Source: Bryobacteraceae bacterium (GTDB lineage Bacteria > Acidobacteriota > Terriglobia > Bryobacterales > Bryobacteraceae). From it: a stretch of DNA of 64,000 nt. The position numbers and the translations under genes are program-made. The stretch's first letter is position 1; every line of letters starts with the position of its first letter. Where the stretch lies: NCBI GenBank assembly GCA_019748195.1, contig JAIEPW010000011.1:1-64000 (forward strand), given 5' to 3'. Under the pieces are notes generated by a model. It was given only the letters and a program-made list of their open reading frames with translations. It searched no databases and was not told where the DNA came from. Below, one piece after another: positions 36,995-45,559 of the stretch.

Positions 36995-38770
36995 CTACGC
37001 CGGCACCGTAAAATAAAAGGTCGAGCCTCGGCCCGGCTCGGATTCCACCCAGATCCGGCCCCCCAGCCGCTCCGTGATCTTCTGGCAGAGAGCCAGGCCG
37101 ATCCCCGCGCCTTCGTACTCGGAACCGTGCAGCCTCTGAAATAGCCGGAAAACGTTTTTCTGCTGTTCGGGCGCAATTCCGATCCCGTTATCGTGAACCG
37201 AGAAAATCCATTCCCCGTTCTGACTCCGCGCCGCCACGGAGATGCGCGGCCGTCCCTGCGCGTATTTGATCGCATTGCTGATCAGATTCTGAAAAATCTG
37301 CACCAGCGCGAATTCCTGCGCCGGCACGGTCGGGAGGTCCGAGCTCTGGATGTCGGCGGCGTTCGCGCGAATAATGCCCTCCAGATTGCGGATCGCGATT
37401 GCCAGCGCCGTATTCGCATCCACAGGCCCCAGACGCGCGGTGTCGAATGCGGCCGCCTGCCAGTAATCGCGCAGCCCGTCGATCTGCCGGTGCAGGCGAA
37501 GGACCCCGTCCACGATGGTCCCCAGGAACTGGTCCGCGGTGGAATCCAGCTTGCCGCGGTATCGCTGGCTCAGCAAATCGGCGTAGGCGGAGACCATGCG
37601 CAGCGGTTCGCGCAGATCGTGGCTGGCCGCGTAGCTGAATTGCCGCAGATCATCCACGGCCCGTTCCAGCCCATGCTGGTAGCGTTTCTGCTCGTGGACG
37701 TCGGTGGCCGTCACCAGCCACTTGCCCGCGTTGCGTTCTTCATCGAACCATGCGTTCGCGATCAGCAGGTGCCAGCGGTAAACTTGATCCGCTCGCGCCA
37801 GGCGGCACTCCGTCTCAAAATTCTCGCCGGACAAGGTGGACTGCCTCCACGCCAGGAACGTTGCCTCGCGCTCCTCCGGATGAACGAACTCCAGCCAGTT
37901 CGGCCGGGCGTCGGCGGCTGCGCCCGCGTAGTCACGGAACCGCCTGTTGTAGCTTTCCGACCGTCCCGCCTCATCGCAGGTCCACACCATGTGCGGCAGG
38001 AACTCCGTCAGATGCCGGTAGCGGCGCTCGCTGCGGTGCACCGCTTCTTCCGCCCGGCGGTGCGCGGTCATATCGGAGACGATGCACACCACGCCCGCGA
38101 TGTCTTGATGCTCGCCGGGTATGGGATTCACTCCCAGCCGCAGGAAAAGGCCCAACGTTTCCACCTCGGAAAGCGTGGCCTTCCCGGTTTCGAGCGCCTG
38201 CCGCACGGGCGCGCGGCAAAACTCCGGGATGTCTCCTTCGCGAAGCCCTCCGCGCGCCGCCAGCCGCTGGAACGATGGATTGCTGTGCTGCACCCTCCAG
38301 TCCGCGTCCACGATCACAATTGCATCGCCGATGGCCTCGAAGGTCGCTCCCCACTTGGCGGCCAGTTCCCGCGCGGCGGCCTCGGCGCGCTTCATGCGCA
38401 GCAAGGCGCGCACGGTGGCGATCAACTCCTCCGGCTCAGTCCGCTCCACCAGGTAGGCGTCCGCGCCGGATTCGAGACCCTTCACCTTATCCCGGACCTC
38501 CACGAAGCTCGCCGAAAGGTGCAAAATCGGTATGGTGCTGGTCGCCGGGTCCTGCCGGATCCGCGCGCAGACCTCGAAACCGTTGATATCGGGCAGGTTG
38601 ACGTCGAGAATGATCAGGTCCGGCCGGTTGCGGGCCAGTTCCAGCGCCTCGGAGCCGGTGCCGCCCTCGATCACCGCGAAACCCTCGCGCCGCAGGAACC
38701 GCGAAATCGCGTAGCGCTTGGCTTCGTCGTCGTCGATGCAAAGGATGCGGGCTGACTCCTCGCTATTCAT
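36995..38770 (-). CDS. Hybrid REC-PAS-PAS-histidine kinase
   Basis: ILCIDDDEAKRYAISRFLRREGF receiver, two PAS regions, LRQFSYAASHDLREPLRMVSAYADLL H-box, HATPase (DNGIGI, GAGIGLALCQKI). Confidence 0.92.
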   Translation of the reverse strand: MNSEESARILCIDDDEAKRYAISRFLRREGFAVIEGGTGSEALELARNRPDLIILDVNLPDINGFEVCARIRQDPATSTIPILHLSASFVEVRDKVKGLESGADAYLVERTEPEELIATVRALLRMKRAEAAARELAAKWGATFEAIGDAIVIVDADWRVQHSNPSFQRLAARGGLREGDIPEFCRAPVRQALETGKATLSEVETLGLFLRLGVNPIPGEHQDIAGVVCIVSDMTAHRRAEEAVHRSERRYRHLTEFLPHMVWTCDEAGRSESYNRRFRDYAGAAADARPNWLEFVHPEEREATFLAWRQSTLSGENFETECRLARADQVYRWHLLIANAWFDEERNAGKWLVTATDVHEQKRYQHGLERAVDDLRQFSYAASHDLREPLRMVSAYADLLSQRYRGKLDSTADQFLGTIVDGVLRLHRQIDGLRDYWQAAAFDTARLGPVDANTALAIAIRNLEGIIRANAADIQSSDLPTVPAQEFALVQIFQNLISNAIKYAQGRPRISVAARSQNGEWIFSVHDNGIGIAPEQQKNVFRLFQRLHGSEYEGAGIGLALCQKITERLGGRIWVESEPGRGSTFYFTVPA

Positions 38771-40542
38771 GGTCTCTCTCCCGATCGCCCGGACTCGCCT
38801 GCCAATGAGGCGATGCTGTCCGTCAATTCCTCGCGCGAGCCTCCCTTACGGAGGATCAGCGCGGCGTGCCGCCCCAGTTGGCTTTCCTGCTCGCTCGACA
38901 GGACACCGGAGGTATAGATCACCACTGGAATCTCGCGGGTGCGGTGGTCCCGCTTCAATTGCTCCATTGCCGCCATGCCGTCGATCCCCGGCATCACCAG
39001 GTCCAGAACAATCACGTCCGGCCGCTCCGCGCAGGCCCGTTCGATGCCTACCCTTGCATCCGGCGCCTCCAACACCTGAAACCGGGTGCCCTGCAGCGCG
39101 TGATTCACAAGATAGCGCGATGCTTCGTCGTCGTCGATCACCAGCACCTTGCGATCCCGCGGGCGCGCGGCGGGCGCCGCGACTTCCACCTCCGCCGCGC
39201 CCGAGCCGAGGCGCGCCGGAACCTCCACGCGGAACGTGGAACCCTCGCCCGGCGCGCTCCGTACCGTGATCCCGCCGCCCAGCAGCGCGGCCAGCCGCCG
39301 CGAAAGCGGCAAGCCCAGCCCAGTGCCCTTGCTCCGTTTCTGAATCGCGGACTCCACCTGGCTGAACTCCTCGAAAATGCGCTCCTGCTCGTCGACTGGT
39401 ATGCCGATGCCGGAATCCTGAACGTAGAACGCGACCCGGGCGCCGCCGCCCACCGGCTCCGCCCACAGCCGGACCTCGCCCCGCTCGGTGAATTTCAGCG
39501 CGTTCGACAACAGGTTGCGCAGGATCTGGCCCAACCGCTGTTCGTCGGTGAACATCTCCGGCAACTCCTCGCTATCGTCGATCCGGAGCAGCACGCGCCC
39601 GCCCGGAACCACCGCCCGGAACATGCCCCGCATCGTGGCGAACAGGTCCGCCACCCGGAATGCCGAGGGGCGCAGGACGGTCTTGCCCGCCTCCACCTTG
39701 GCCAGGTCGAGCAGATCGTTAACCAGTTCCAGCAACTCCTGCTGCGACTTCTGGATCAACCGCACCTGCTTCACTTGTTCCTCGGTAAGCGGCCCCGCGT
39801 CCTCTTCCAGCAACAGGCGGCACAGGCTCTGGGAGGAAATCAGCGGCGTCCGGAACTCATGGCTCATGTACGAAAGGAACCGGCTCTTCACCTCGTCGGC
39901 GCGTTTCAGCCGCTCGGCGCGGTCGTCCAACTCGGCGTACAACGCCACCACCCCGCGATTTGTGGCCGTTAGTTCGCGGTTCAGCCAGGACAACTCCTCC
40001 TGCCGGCGCTTGAGTTCGGACAACGTTTGCAGCAGTTCCCGATTCTGCTGCTCCACTTCGGTCAGCGGGCTCGGCGGCGCGTGACGGGCGAGCTTCGCCG
40101 CGATGTCCGGCACGTCCGGAGACGCCGCGCCCCGCGGCAGCATCTTCGCCATCCGGACCGTGGTTCCCTCGCCCGGCCGCGAATCCACCTGAAACGCATC
40201 CATCAGGCGCTTCGCCCCGATGATGCCGAGGCCCATCCCGGTTGACGACTGGTACGTTCCCGACAGCACCGCTTTCAGGTTGGCGATCCCCGGCCCCCGG
40301 TCGGAAACCACCACCCATAACGCCGGCTCGCGCTGTTCCGGCTCCACCGAAAACGACACCAACCCGCCGCCCGCATACAAAAACGCGTTCCGCGCCAGTT
40401 CGGAAACCGCGGTGGCGATGCGCGTCTGCTCCACCGGTTCGAACCGCAGCAGCCCGGCCAGCTCCCGCGCCCGCTGCCGCGCCGCCACCACATCGCTTTC
40501 GCGCTGGAGGGCAACCGTCAGCAGGGTTTGCGTTCCGGTCAT
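38767..40542 (-). CDS. Fusion: N-terminal RsbT-like ATPase domain + coiled coil + HisKA/HATPase_c + REC
   Basis: ATG at 40542 overlapping the stop of the upstream gene; TAVSELARNAFLYAGGG...DRGPGIANLKAVLSG...GMGLGIIGAKRLMDAF (RsbT-like), then FLSYMSHEFRTPLISSQSL (H-box), GTGLGLPLSRRL, and C-terminal VLVIDDDEASRYLVN receiver. Confidence 0.88.
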   Translation of the reverse strand: MTGTQTLLTVALQRESDVVAARQRARELAGLLRFEPVEQTRIATAVSELARNAFLYAGGGLVSFSVEPEQREPALWVVVSDRGPGIANLKAVLSGTYQSSTGMGLGIIGAKRLMDAFQVDSRPGEGTTVRMAKMLPRGAASPDVPDIAAKLARHAPPSPLTEVEQQNRELLQTLSELKRRQEELSWLNRELTATNRGVVALYAELDDRAERLKRADEVKSRFLSYMSHEFRTPLISSQSLCRLLLEEDAGPLTEEQVKQVRLIQKSQQELLELVNDLLDLAKVEAGKTVLRPSAFRVADLFATMRGMFRAVVPGGRVLLRIDDSEELPEMFTDEQRLGQILRNLLSNALKFTERGEVRLWAEPVGGGARVAFYVQDSGIGIPVDEQERIFEEFSQVESAIQKRSKGTGLGLPLSRRLAALLGGGITVRSAPGEGSTFRVEVPARLGSGAAEVEVAAPAARPRDRKVLVIDDDEASRYLVNHALQGTRFQVLEAPDARVGIERACAERPDVIVLDLVMPGIDGMAAMEQLKRDHRTREIPVVIYTSGVLSSEQESQLGRHAALILRKGGSREELTDSIASLAGESGRSGERP

Positions 40543-41525
40543 AACTTTACCGTGAGTACCGTGCTGTCGTCCCGTTTCCGGCGAAAATCGCGGTAAATTC
40601 GGGCGGCGGAGACCAGCGGATCGGAGGTCCGCAGATCGGCGTGCGGCACCGCCCATTGCGAGATAATGCCGTCGCTGGTCATTACCAGTACCGCCCCCTC
40701 CCCCGCCGGATACCCAAATTCCTGAAGCCGCGGCGCCCCGTACCCCGCCGTTCCGTTGTGCGAGACCAGGTGCCGCACCCCGGTTGCCTGGTGCAAAGAG
40801 GCGGAAATATTCCCGATTCCGGAATAGCGCACGTTCCCCGCCGCGTGCTCCGCCACGGCCACCGATGCGCCCCGCGTGCTTCGAAGACCTCCGTGAATCG
40901 TTTCGATCATCTGCACCGGGGAGGAAGCCGGTTGGTTCAAAAACAGATCCACGGCCGCCGCCGCCGCCTCCCTCGCCGTGGGACCATGACCCAGACCGTC
41001 GCAAACGATCGCCCATACCGACCCGTCCTGGCGCTTAGCCGCCCACCCGTCGCCGCAGACACTCTCCCCCGCGACCGGCACGGAAATCCCGCCCCACGCG
41101 CTTTCCGCCCGATTCGCGGGCTTTCCGTTCCGGTAAACCCGGGTCAACGCGATCGTGCCCTGGTCCGGCCTGGTGAAGAAGGATGAATCGTCGGTCATGC
41201 GGCGGATGGCCCCCAGCCCCGTACCCGGCGTGCCCGCCGTGGAGAAGCCGTCCCGCGCGCATTCCTCGAAACTGTTCATCCCCGGACCGTTATCCAGCGC
41301 CAGGATTTCGACTGCCGCCACGTCGCGAGGCCGGCTGATCAACATGTCGCCGCCGCGCGCGTGACTCAGTATATTGCGGGCGAGTTCCGTGACCACGACG
41401 CTTAATCTTCCAATCTCCGTCTCGCTCATCGCCAGTTCCTGGGCTGCCGCGGCCGCGCACCGGCGTGCCTCGGCGATGTCCGTTCCCGAAGCCAACGGAA
41501 CACAAATCGTCTCGCCCGGTCCCAT
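40539..41525 (-). CDS. RsbT-like ATPase domain fused to PP2C/SpoIIE (RsbX-like) phosphatase
   Basis: VVTELARNILSHARGGDML...DNGPGM...GTGLGAIRRMTDD, then GDGWAAKRQDGSVWAIVCDGLGHGPTAREAAAAAVDLF...TSDGI PP2C motifs. Confidence 0.87.
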   Translation of the reverse strand: MGPGETICVPLASGTDIAEARRCAAAAAQELAMSETEIGRLSVVVTELARNILSHARGGDMLISRPRDVAAVEILALDNGPGMNSFEECARDGFSTAGTPGTGLGAIRRMTDDSSFFTRPDQGTIALTRVYRNGKPANRAESAWGGISVPVAGESVCGDGWAAKRQDGSVWAIVCDGLGHGPTAREAAAAAVDLFLNQPASSPVQMIETIHGGLRSTRGASVAVAEHAAGNVRYSGIGNISASLHQATGVRHLVSHNGTAGYGAPRLQEFGYPAGEGAVLVMTSDGIISQWAVPHADLRTSDPLVSAARIYRDFRRKRDDSTVLTVKL

Positions 41526-41929
41526 TACTTCCAGCGGGCCACGCGCACCCGCGTTCCTTCCCCCGGTTTGGACTGAATTTCAAATTCGTTGCACAACCGC
41601 TTCGCCCCGCCCAATCCCAGGCCGAGCCCCGAGCCGCTGGTAAATCCGTCCTGCATCGCCTGGTTCAGGTCCGCGATCCCCGGCCCGCGATCCTCGAAGA
41701 TCAACTGCAGGCCTAATCTCCCATGATCCGCCAGCTCGTCAATTCTCACCGTCCCGCCTCCGCCGTACTCGAGAGTATTCCTGGCCAGTTCGCTCGCCGC
41801 GGTGACGATTTTGGTCTGATCCACCAGGCTGAAGGAAAGCCGCACCGCCGCGTCCCGGACCATGTGCCTCACGCGGACGATATCCTCCGAAGTTACGATG
41901 CCCGCTATTTCAGACCGGAGTGTCGCCAT
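41525..41929 (-). CDS. rsbT: Anti-sigma regulatory serine/threonine kinase RsbT
   Basis: TAASELARNTLEYGGGGTVRI...FEDRGPGIADLNQAMQDGFTSGSGLGLGLGGAKRLCNEFEIQSKPGEGTRVRVARWK. Confidence 0.93.
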   Translation of the reverse strand: MATLRSEIAGIVTSEDIVRVRHMVRDAAVRLSFSLVDQTKIVTAASELARNTLEYGGGGTVRIDELADHGRLGLQLIFEDRGPGIADLNQAMQDGFTSGSGLGLGLGGAKRLCNEFEIQSKPGEGTRVRVARWK

Positions 41930-42302
41930 CCGGCTCTTCCCAGGGCTGACGGACCGCGGCTCTCAGGAGCTGCATCCCCCTTTCCACATCCAAAGCTGTC
42001 CGGACTCCGTTCAGCGACAATCCAAGTTCCACCAGCGTGATCGCCACCGCCGGACGCATTCCCACCACAACGGTGGTGGCGTCCAGGACGCGCGACATCG
42101 CGGCGGTATTCGCCAGCATTCTGCCGATAAACGAATCCACCACCTCCAAAGCTGAAATATCCATCAGCACGCCGCGCGCGCCGGTGGCTGCAATACGGTC
42201 CGTCAGATCCTGCTGCAGCGCCAGCGCGAGCTTGTCGTGCATGTCCACCTGGATGGACACCAGCAGAAACTCCCCCAGCTTCAATATCGGAATCCGTTCC
42301 AA
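41910..42302 (-). CDS. rsbS: Stressosome STAS antagonist RsbS
   Basis: IPILKLGEFLLVSIQVDMHDKLALALQQDL...GVLMDISALEVVDSFIGRMLANTAAMSRVLDATTVVVGMRPAVAITLVELGL. Confidence 0.93.
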   Translation of the reverse strand: MERIPILKLGEFLLVSIQVDMHDKLALALQQDLTDRIAATGARGVLMDISALEVVDSFIGRMLANTAAMSRVLDATTVVVGMRPAVAITLVELGLSLNGVRTALDVERGMQLLRAAVRQPWEEPDGDTPV

Positions 42303-42310
42303 GGTGTCCC

Positions 42311-43189
42311 CTATCCGGCCGCAGGCGGGTTTTTTTGAACGCGGACAACGGCCAGGTTTTGGCGTTGCAGGGCGATGGCGAAGGCATCCGCCAGGGTGGC
42401 CTTTGTGATGACGGCCGTCAGTTCCACGCCCAGGTGCACGATGGTCTGGGCGATCTGCGGCCGGATCCCGCTGATGATGCAGTCCGCCCCCATCAGGCGC
42501 GCCGCCGCCACCGTCTTCAGCAGATGCTGCGCCACCAGCGTGTCCACCGTCGGCACGCCGGTGATGTCGATGATCGCGATGGAAGCGCCCGTCGACACGA
42601 TCTGGTGCAGCAGGCTTTCCATCACCACCTGCGTCCGCGCGCTGTCCAGCGTCCCGATCAGCGGCAGCGCCAGCACCCCTTCCCAGAGCCGCACCACCGG
42701 TGTCGAAAGCTCCAGCATCTCCTGCTGCTGCTTACGGATCAGCTCCTCGCGGCCCTTCTGGTGGACTTCCGTGACGAACAACCCCAAACGGTCCAGGATC
42801 TCGGTGGCATTCCAGATTTCCGAGGCCAATTCCTCGGGTTTGCTGCTCAAGCTCCGCCGGATCGCTTCGAATACGGGCTGCTTCAGGCTGAAGATCAACA
42901 TCGCGGTTTCCAGCGGACCGAAGCCGCGGGTGGCGCGGGTGATGGCGATCTGCTCCAAAGTCTGCCGCAAATCGGCCCAGCCGGAGGAGGACAAGTCGAG
43001 TTCTCTGGTCGCGGCCAGCGCCTTCCCGAAGCCGTGAAGGAAGGAGCGGGAGGTCTCCACGTCGTCTTTCACCGATACCTGGTCCCGCCGTCCCGCTAAC
43101 GCAACTTGTTGTAATTCCAACCACTTGTCCAGAATCGCTGCTTCCTCTTTGCGCAGCAATTCCGACAGAAAGCGATATTTGTCCGCCAT
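42311..43189 (-). CDS. rsbR: Stressosome co-antagonist RsbR (RsbRD-type N-terminal domain + STAS)
   Basis: LLRKEEAAILDKWLELQ N-terminal RsbRD-like region; IIDITGVPTVDTLVAQHLLKTVAAARLMGADCIISGIRPQIAQTIVHLG STAS. Confidence 0.92.
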   Translation of the reverse strand: MADKYRFLSELLRKEEAAILDKWLELQQVALAGRRDQVSVKDDVETSRSFLHGFGKALAATRELDLSSSGWADLRQTLEQIAITRATRGFGPLETAMLIFSLKQPVFEAIRRSLSSKPEELASEIWNATEILDRLGLFVTEVHQKGREELIRKQQQEMLELSTPVVRLWEGVLALPLIGTLDSARTQVVMESLLHQIVSTGASIAIIDITGVPTVDTLVAQHLLKTVAAARLMGADCIISGIRPQIAQTIVHLGVELTAVITKATLADAFAIALQRQNLAVVRVQKNPPAAG

Positions 43190-43389
43190 GCTCTCGGGCC
43201 TCCAGGAACTGAACCAACGGTGGTCTGGCCTACGAGTTTATAACTCTAAAATGGGAAGGTGAAGAGGCGGGCGCGAAATTATTGTACGATTTCGCACTGT
43301 AAGTCCGATCCCGGAGCACAGCCCAGGCCGGTGGCGATCACGCGCGCGGCCTCTAGAGTCGTTTCACTCCCAGGATTGTACGCCCGGCG

Positions 43390-44337
43390 TCAGAAGCCGA
43401 TGTACTGAACTTCTTCCTCGAGCTCGAAGCCGAAGCGGTCCGCCACGCGGGCCTTCAACTCCGCGATCAACGCGGCCAGGTCGTCCGAACGGCCGCCGCC
43501 ATCGTTATAGATCAGATTGGCGTGGTAGGCCGCCACCTGAATGTTGCCGCGGCGCATGCCCTTGGCGTTCACCTGCTCCAGGAACCACGCGGAAGGAGCC
43601 TTACCCTCGCGAATCACCTTCCGCGGAATCTGGCTCGCGACATCCGCGGGCAGGTCCCGCACGATCAGGTTTTTGAAGATGCTGCCGGCGCACATCATCG
43701 CCGGCGGGTACTTGGCGTCCCGCACGGCGCGGATCTCGTCCGCCGCCCGGCGCAATGCCCCTGCGTCGCCGCGCGGCAGCTCGAGCCCGGCGGAAAAAAT
43801 GATCCAGTCCTTTCGCTCCTTGAACACGCTCTCCCGGTAGGCGAAGCGGCAGCCCGCGTTGTCCAGCGTCCGGATCGCGGCTCCATCGCAGAAGCGGACC
43901 TCCCGCACGAATTCGTGGATCGAATGGCCGTAGGCGCCCGCGTTGCCGTACAGGGCGCCGCCCGTCCATCCCGGGATACCGGTCATGGTGTGCAGCCCTT
44001 CGAGTCCCCCCGCGATGGTCGCATCCACCAGGTCCTGCAACACGACGCCCGCCTGAACGTGCACACAGCCGCCTTCAATCCCGAGCCGGGCGCCGTCATA
44101 GCGCAGAACGGCTCCGCGAAATCCGGCGTCGCTGACGATCAGGTTGGACCCGCCGCCGATGACCACGCAGGGGACGCTTCGCCCGCGAATCGCCGCCCAC
44201 GCGGCCTGAAAAGCGGCCTCGTCTCCGGTCTCCACGAAGAGGTCTGCTGCGCCGCCGATGCCGAAGCGGGTATATTGGCTCAACGGAGCGTTCTCCCGGA
44301 CGCGAATGCCGGAGATCGCTCGCAGTTCGGACAGCAT
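43390..44337 (-). CDS. murB: UDP-N-acetylenolpyruvoylglucosamine reductase
   Basis: APLSQYTRFGIGGAADLFVE; GGGSNLIVSDAGFRG; GIPGWTGGALYGNAGAYG; SIFKN. Confidence 0.95.
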   Translation of the reverse strand: MLSELRAISGIRVRENAPLSQYTRFGIGGAADLFVETGDEAAFQAAWAAIRGRSVPCVVIGGGSNLIVSDAGFRGAVLRYDGARLGIEGGCVHVQAGVVLQDLVDATIAGGLEGLHTMTGIPGWTGGALYGNAGAYGHSIHEFVREVRFCDGAAIRTLDNAGCRFAYRESVFKERKDWIIFSAGLELPRGDAGALRRAADEIRAVRDAKYPPAMMCAGSIFKNLIVRDLPADVASQIPRKVIREGKAPSAWFLEQVNAKGMRRGNIQVAAYHANLIYNDGGGRSDDLAALIAELKARVADRFGFELEEEVQYIGF

Positions 44338-44362
44338 TCTTCACCAGTATAGAGGAGCCGCA

Positions 44363-45103
44363 GTGGCAGACACGGCGTTCGCGGGGTTTCCACCCGCCGG
44401 GATGAAGTTCCTTCGCGACCTGGCGAAGAACAACGATCGCGATTGGTTCCAGCCGCGCAAGGAGATCTACGAATCCAGCGTCCGGCAGCCCATGCTGCGC
44501 CTGGTGGAGGCGATCAACGCGCGCCTGGCGAAAACGGCGCCCGAGTATATTTCCGATCCGGCGAAAGCCGTGTTCCGCGTCTATCGCGATACCCGCTTCA
44601 GCGTCGACAAGACGCCCTACAAGACTCACATCGCCGCGTCGTTCTGGCGCCGGGGAATGGAGAAGAACCAGAGCGCCGGCTTCTACATCCACGTGCAGCC
44701 GAAAGAAGTGTACGTGGCCGGAGGCGTTTACTTTCTGATGCCGGAGGACTTGCTGACCGTGCGCATGCACCTGGCCGTGAATCACGCCGAGTTCCGCAAG
44801 CTGGCCTCGTCGAAAAAGCTGAAAAGCCTGCTGGGGGACCTGGAGGGCGACTCCCTGACCCGCGTTCCCAAGGGCTTCGATCCGGAGCAACCCGCGGCGG
44901 ACCTCATCCGGCGCAAACAGTGGTATTTTTCCGCCAAGCTGGACCCCGCGCTGGCCGCGTCGCCGTTGCTGGTGAAGGAGTTCGCCGATCGCATCGCGGC
45001 GGTGACGCCGGTGTGCGAATACTTCAACCACGCCTTACTGAAGCGGGCGATTTCCAGACCCAAGGATCCGCTTTCCGGATCGCAGGCCGCGCGCCCCCGC
45101 TGA
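44363..45103 (+). CDS. DUF2461-family protein
   Basis: MKFLRDLAKNNDRDWFQPRKEIYE...YRDTRFSVDKTPYKTHIAASFWR; GTG start chosen at 44363. Confidence 0.88.
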   Translation: MADTAFAGFPPAGMKFLRDLAKNNDRDWFQPRKEIYESSVRQPMLRLVEAINARLAKTAPEYISDPAKAVFRVYRDTRFSVDKTPYKTHIAASFWRRGMEKNQSAGFYIHVQPKEVYVAGGVYFLMPEDLLTVRMHLAVNHAEFRKLASSKKLKSLLGDLEGDSLTRVPKGFDPEQPAADLIRRKQWYFSAKLDPALAASPLLVKEFADRIAAVTPVCEYFNHALLKRAISRPKDPLSGSQAARPR

Positions 45104-45114
45104 CGCGCGCCAGG

Positions 45115-45540
45115 CTATTTCACGCGGTCGCGCAGCCGGTCCACCAGCTCCTTCGATTCCTTCAGGCCCATGCCGGTGGCCTGCCGGACCTCCTTGATCG
45201 CTTCGATCACCTGCTTCTTCTTGATGAGCTGGGCGATCTGCGCCAGCTTATCTTCCGAGATGCCCGGCAGCACCGCGCGCACCTGGTCGGATTCCCGCTC
45301 CGCCGCCGCCGACGCCACCGCCGTTGCCGACGCCGAGGGTGTATGCGTGGGAGCGTTCACGTGAGCGGACTCGAAATCGACGCTGTCGCCGGATGGACGT
45401 CCCAGGCTGAGCACGATCAGGATCGCGGCGACGCCCATCAGAATGTAAGGCAGCAGCTCGAGTCCCGTTCCGGCAAGTTGACCCTGCACGGTGAGCGCGC
45501 CGAAACCGGCGACCAGCAGGATGATGCCCAGGATACGCAT
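45115..45540 (-). CDS. Membrane-anchored protein with ribosomal L7/L12 C-terminal-like domain
   Basis: Two N-terminal hydrophobic segments; C-terminal KKKQVIEAIKEVRQATGMGLKESKELVDRLRDRVK matches the L7/L12 CTD signature. Confidence 0.8.
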   Translation of the reverse strand: MRILGIILLVAGFGALTVQGQLAGTGLELLPYILMGVAAILIVLSLGRPSGDSVDFESAHVNAPTHTPSASATAVASAAAERESDQVRAVLPGISEDKLAQIAQLIKKKQVIEAIKEVRQATGMGLKESKELVDRLRDRVK

Positions 45541-45559
45541 GTGCCAAATGATACGCGAT

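Noticed and set aside
37193-38755. 520-aa plus-strand ORF opposite the REC-PAS-HK
   Set aside because: Antisense shadow ORF; no recognisable motif.
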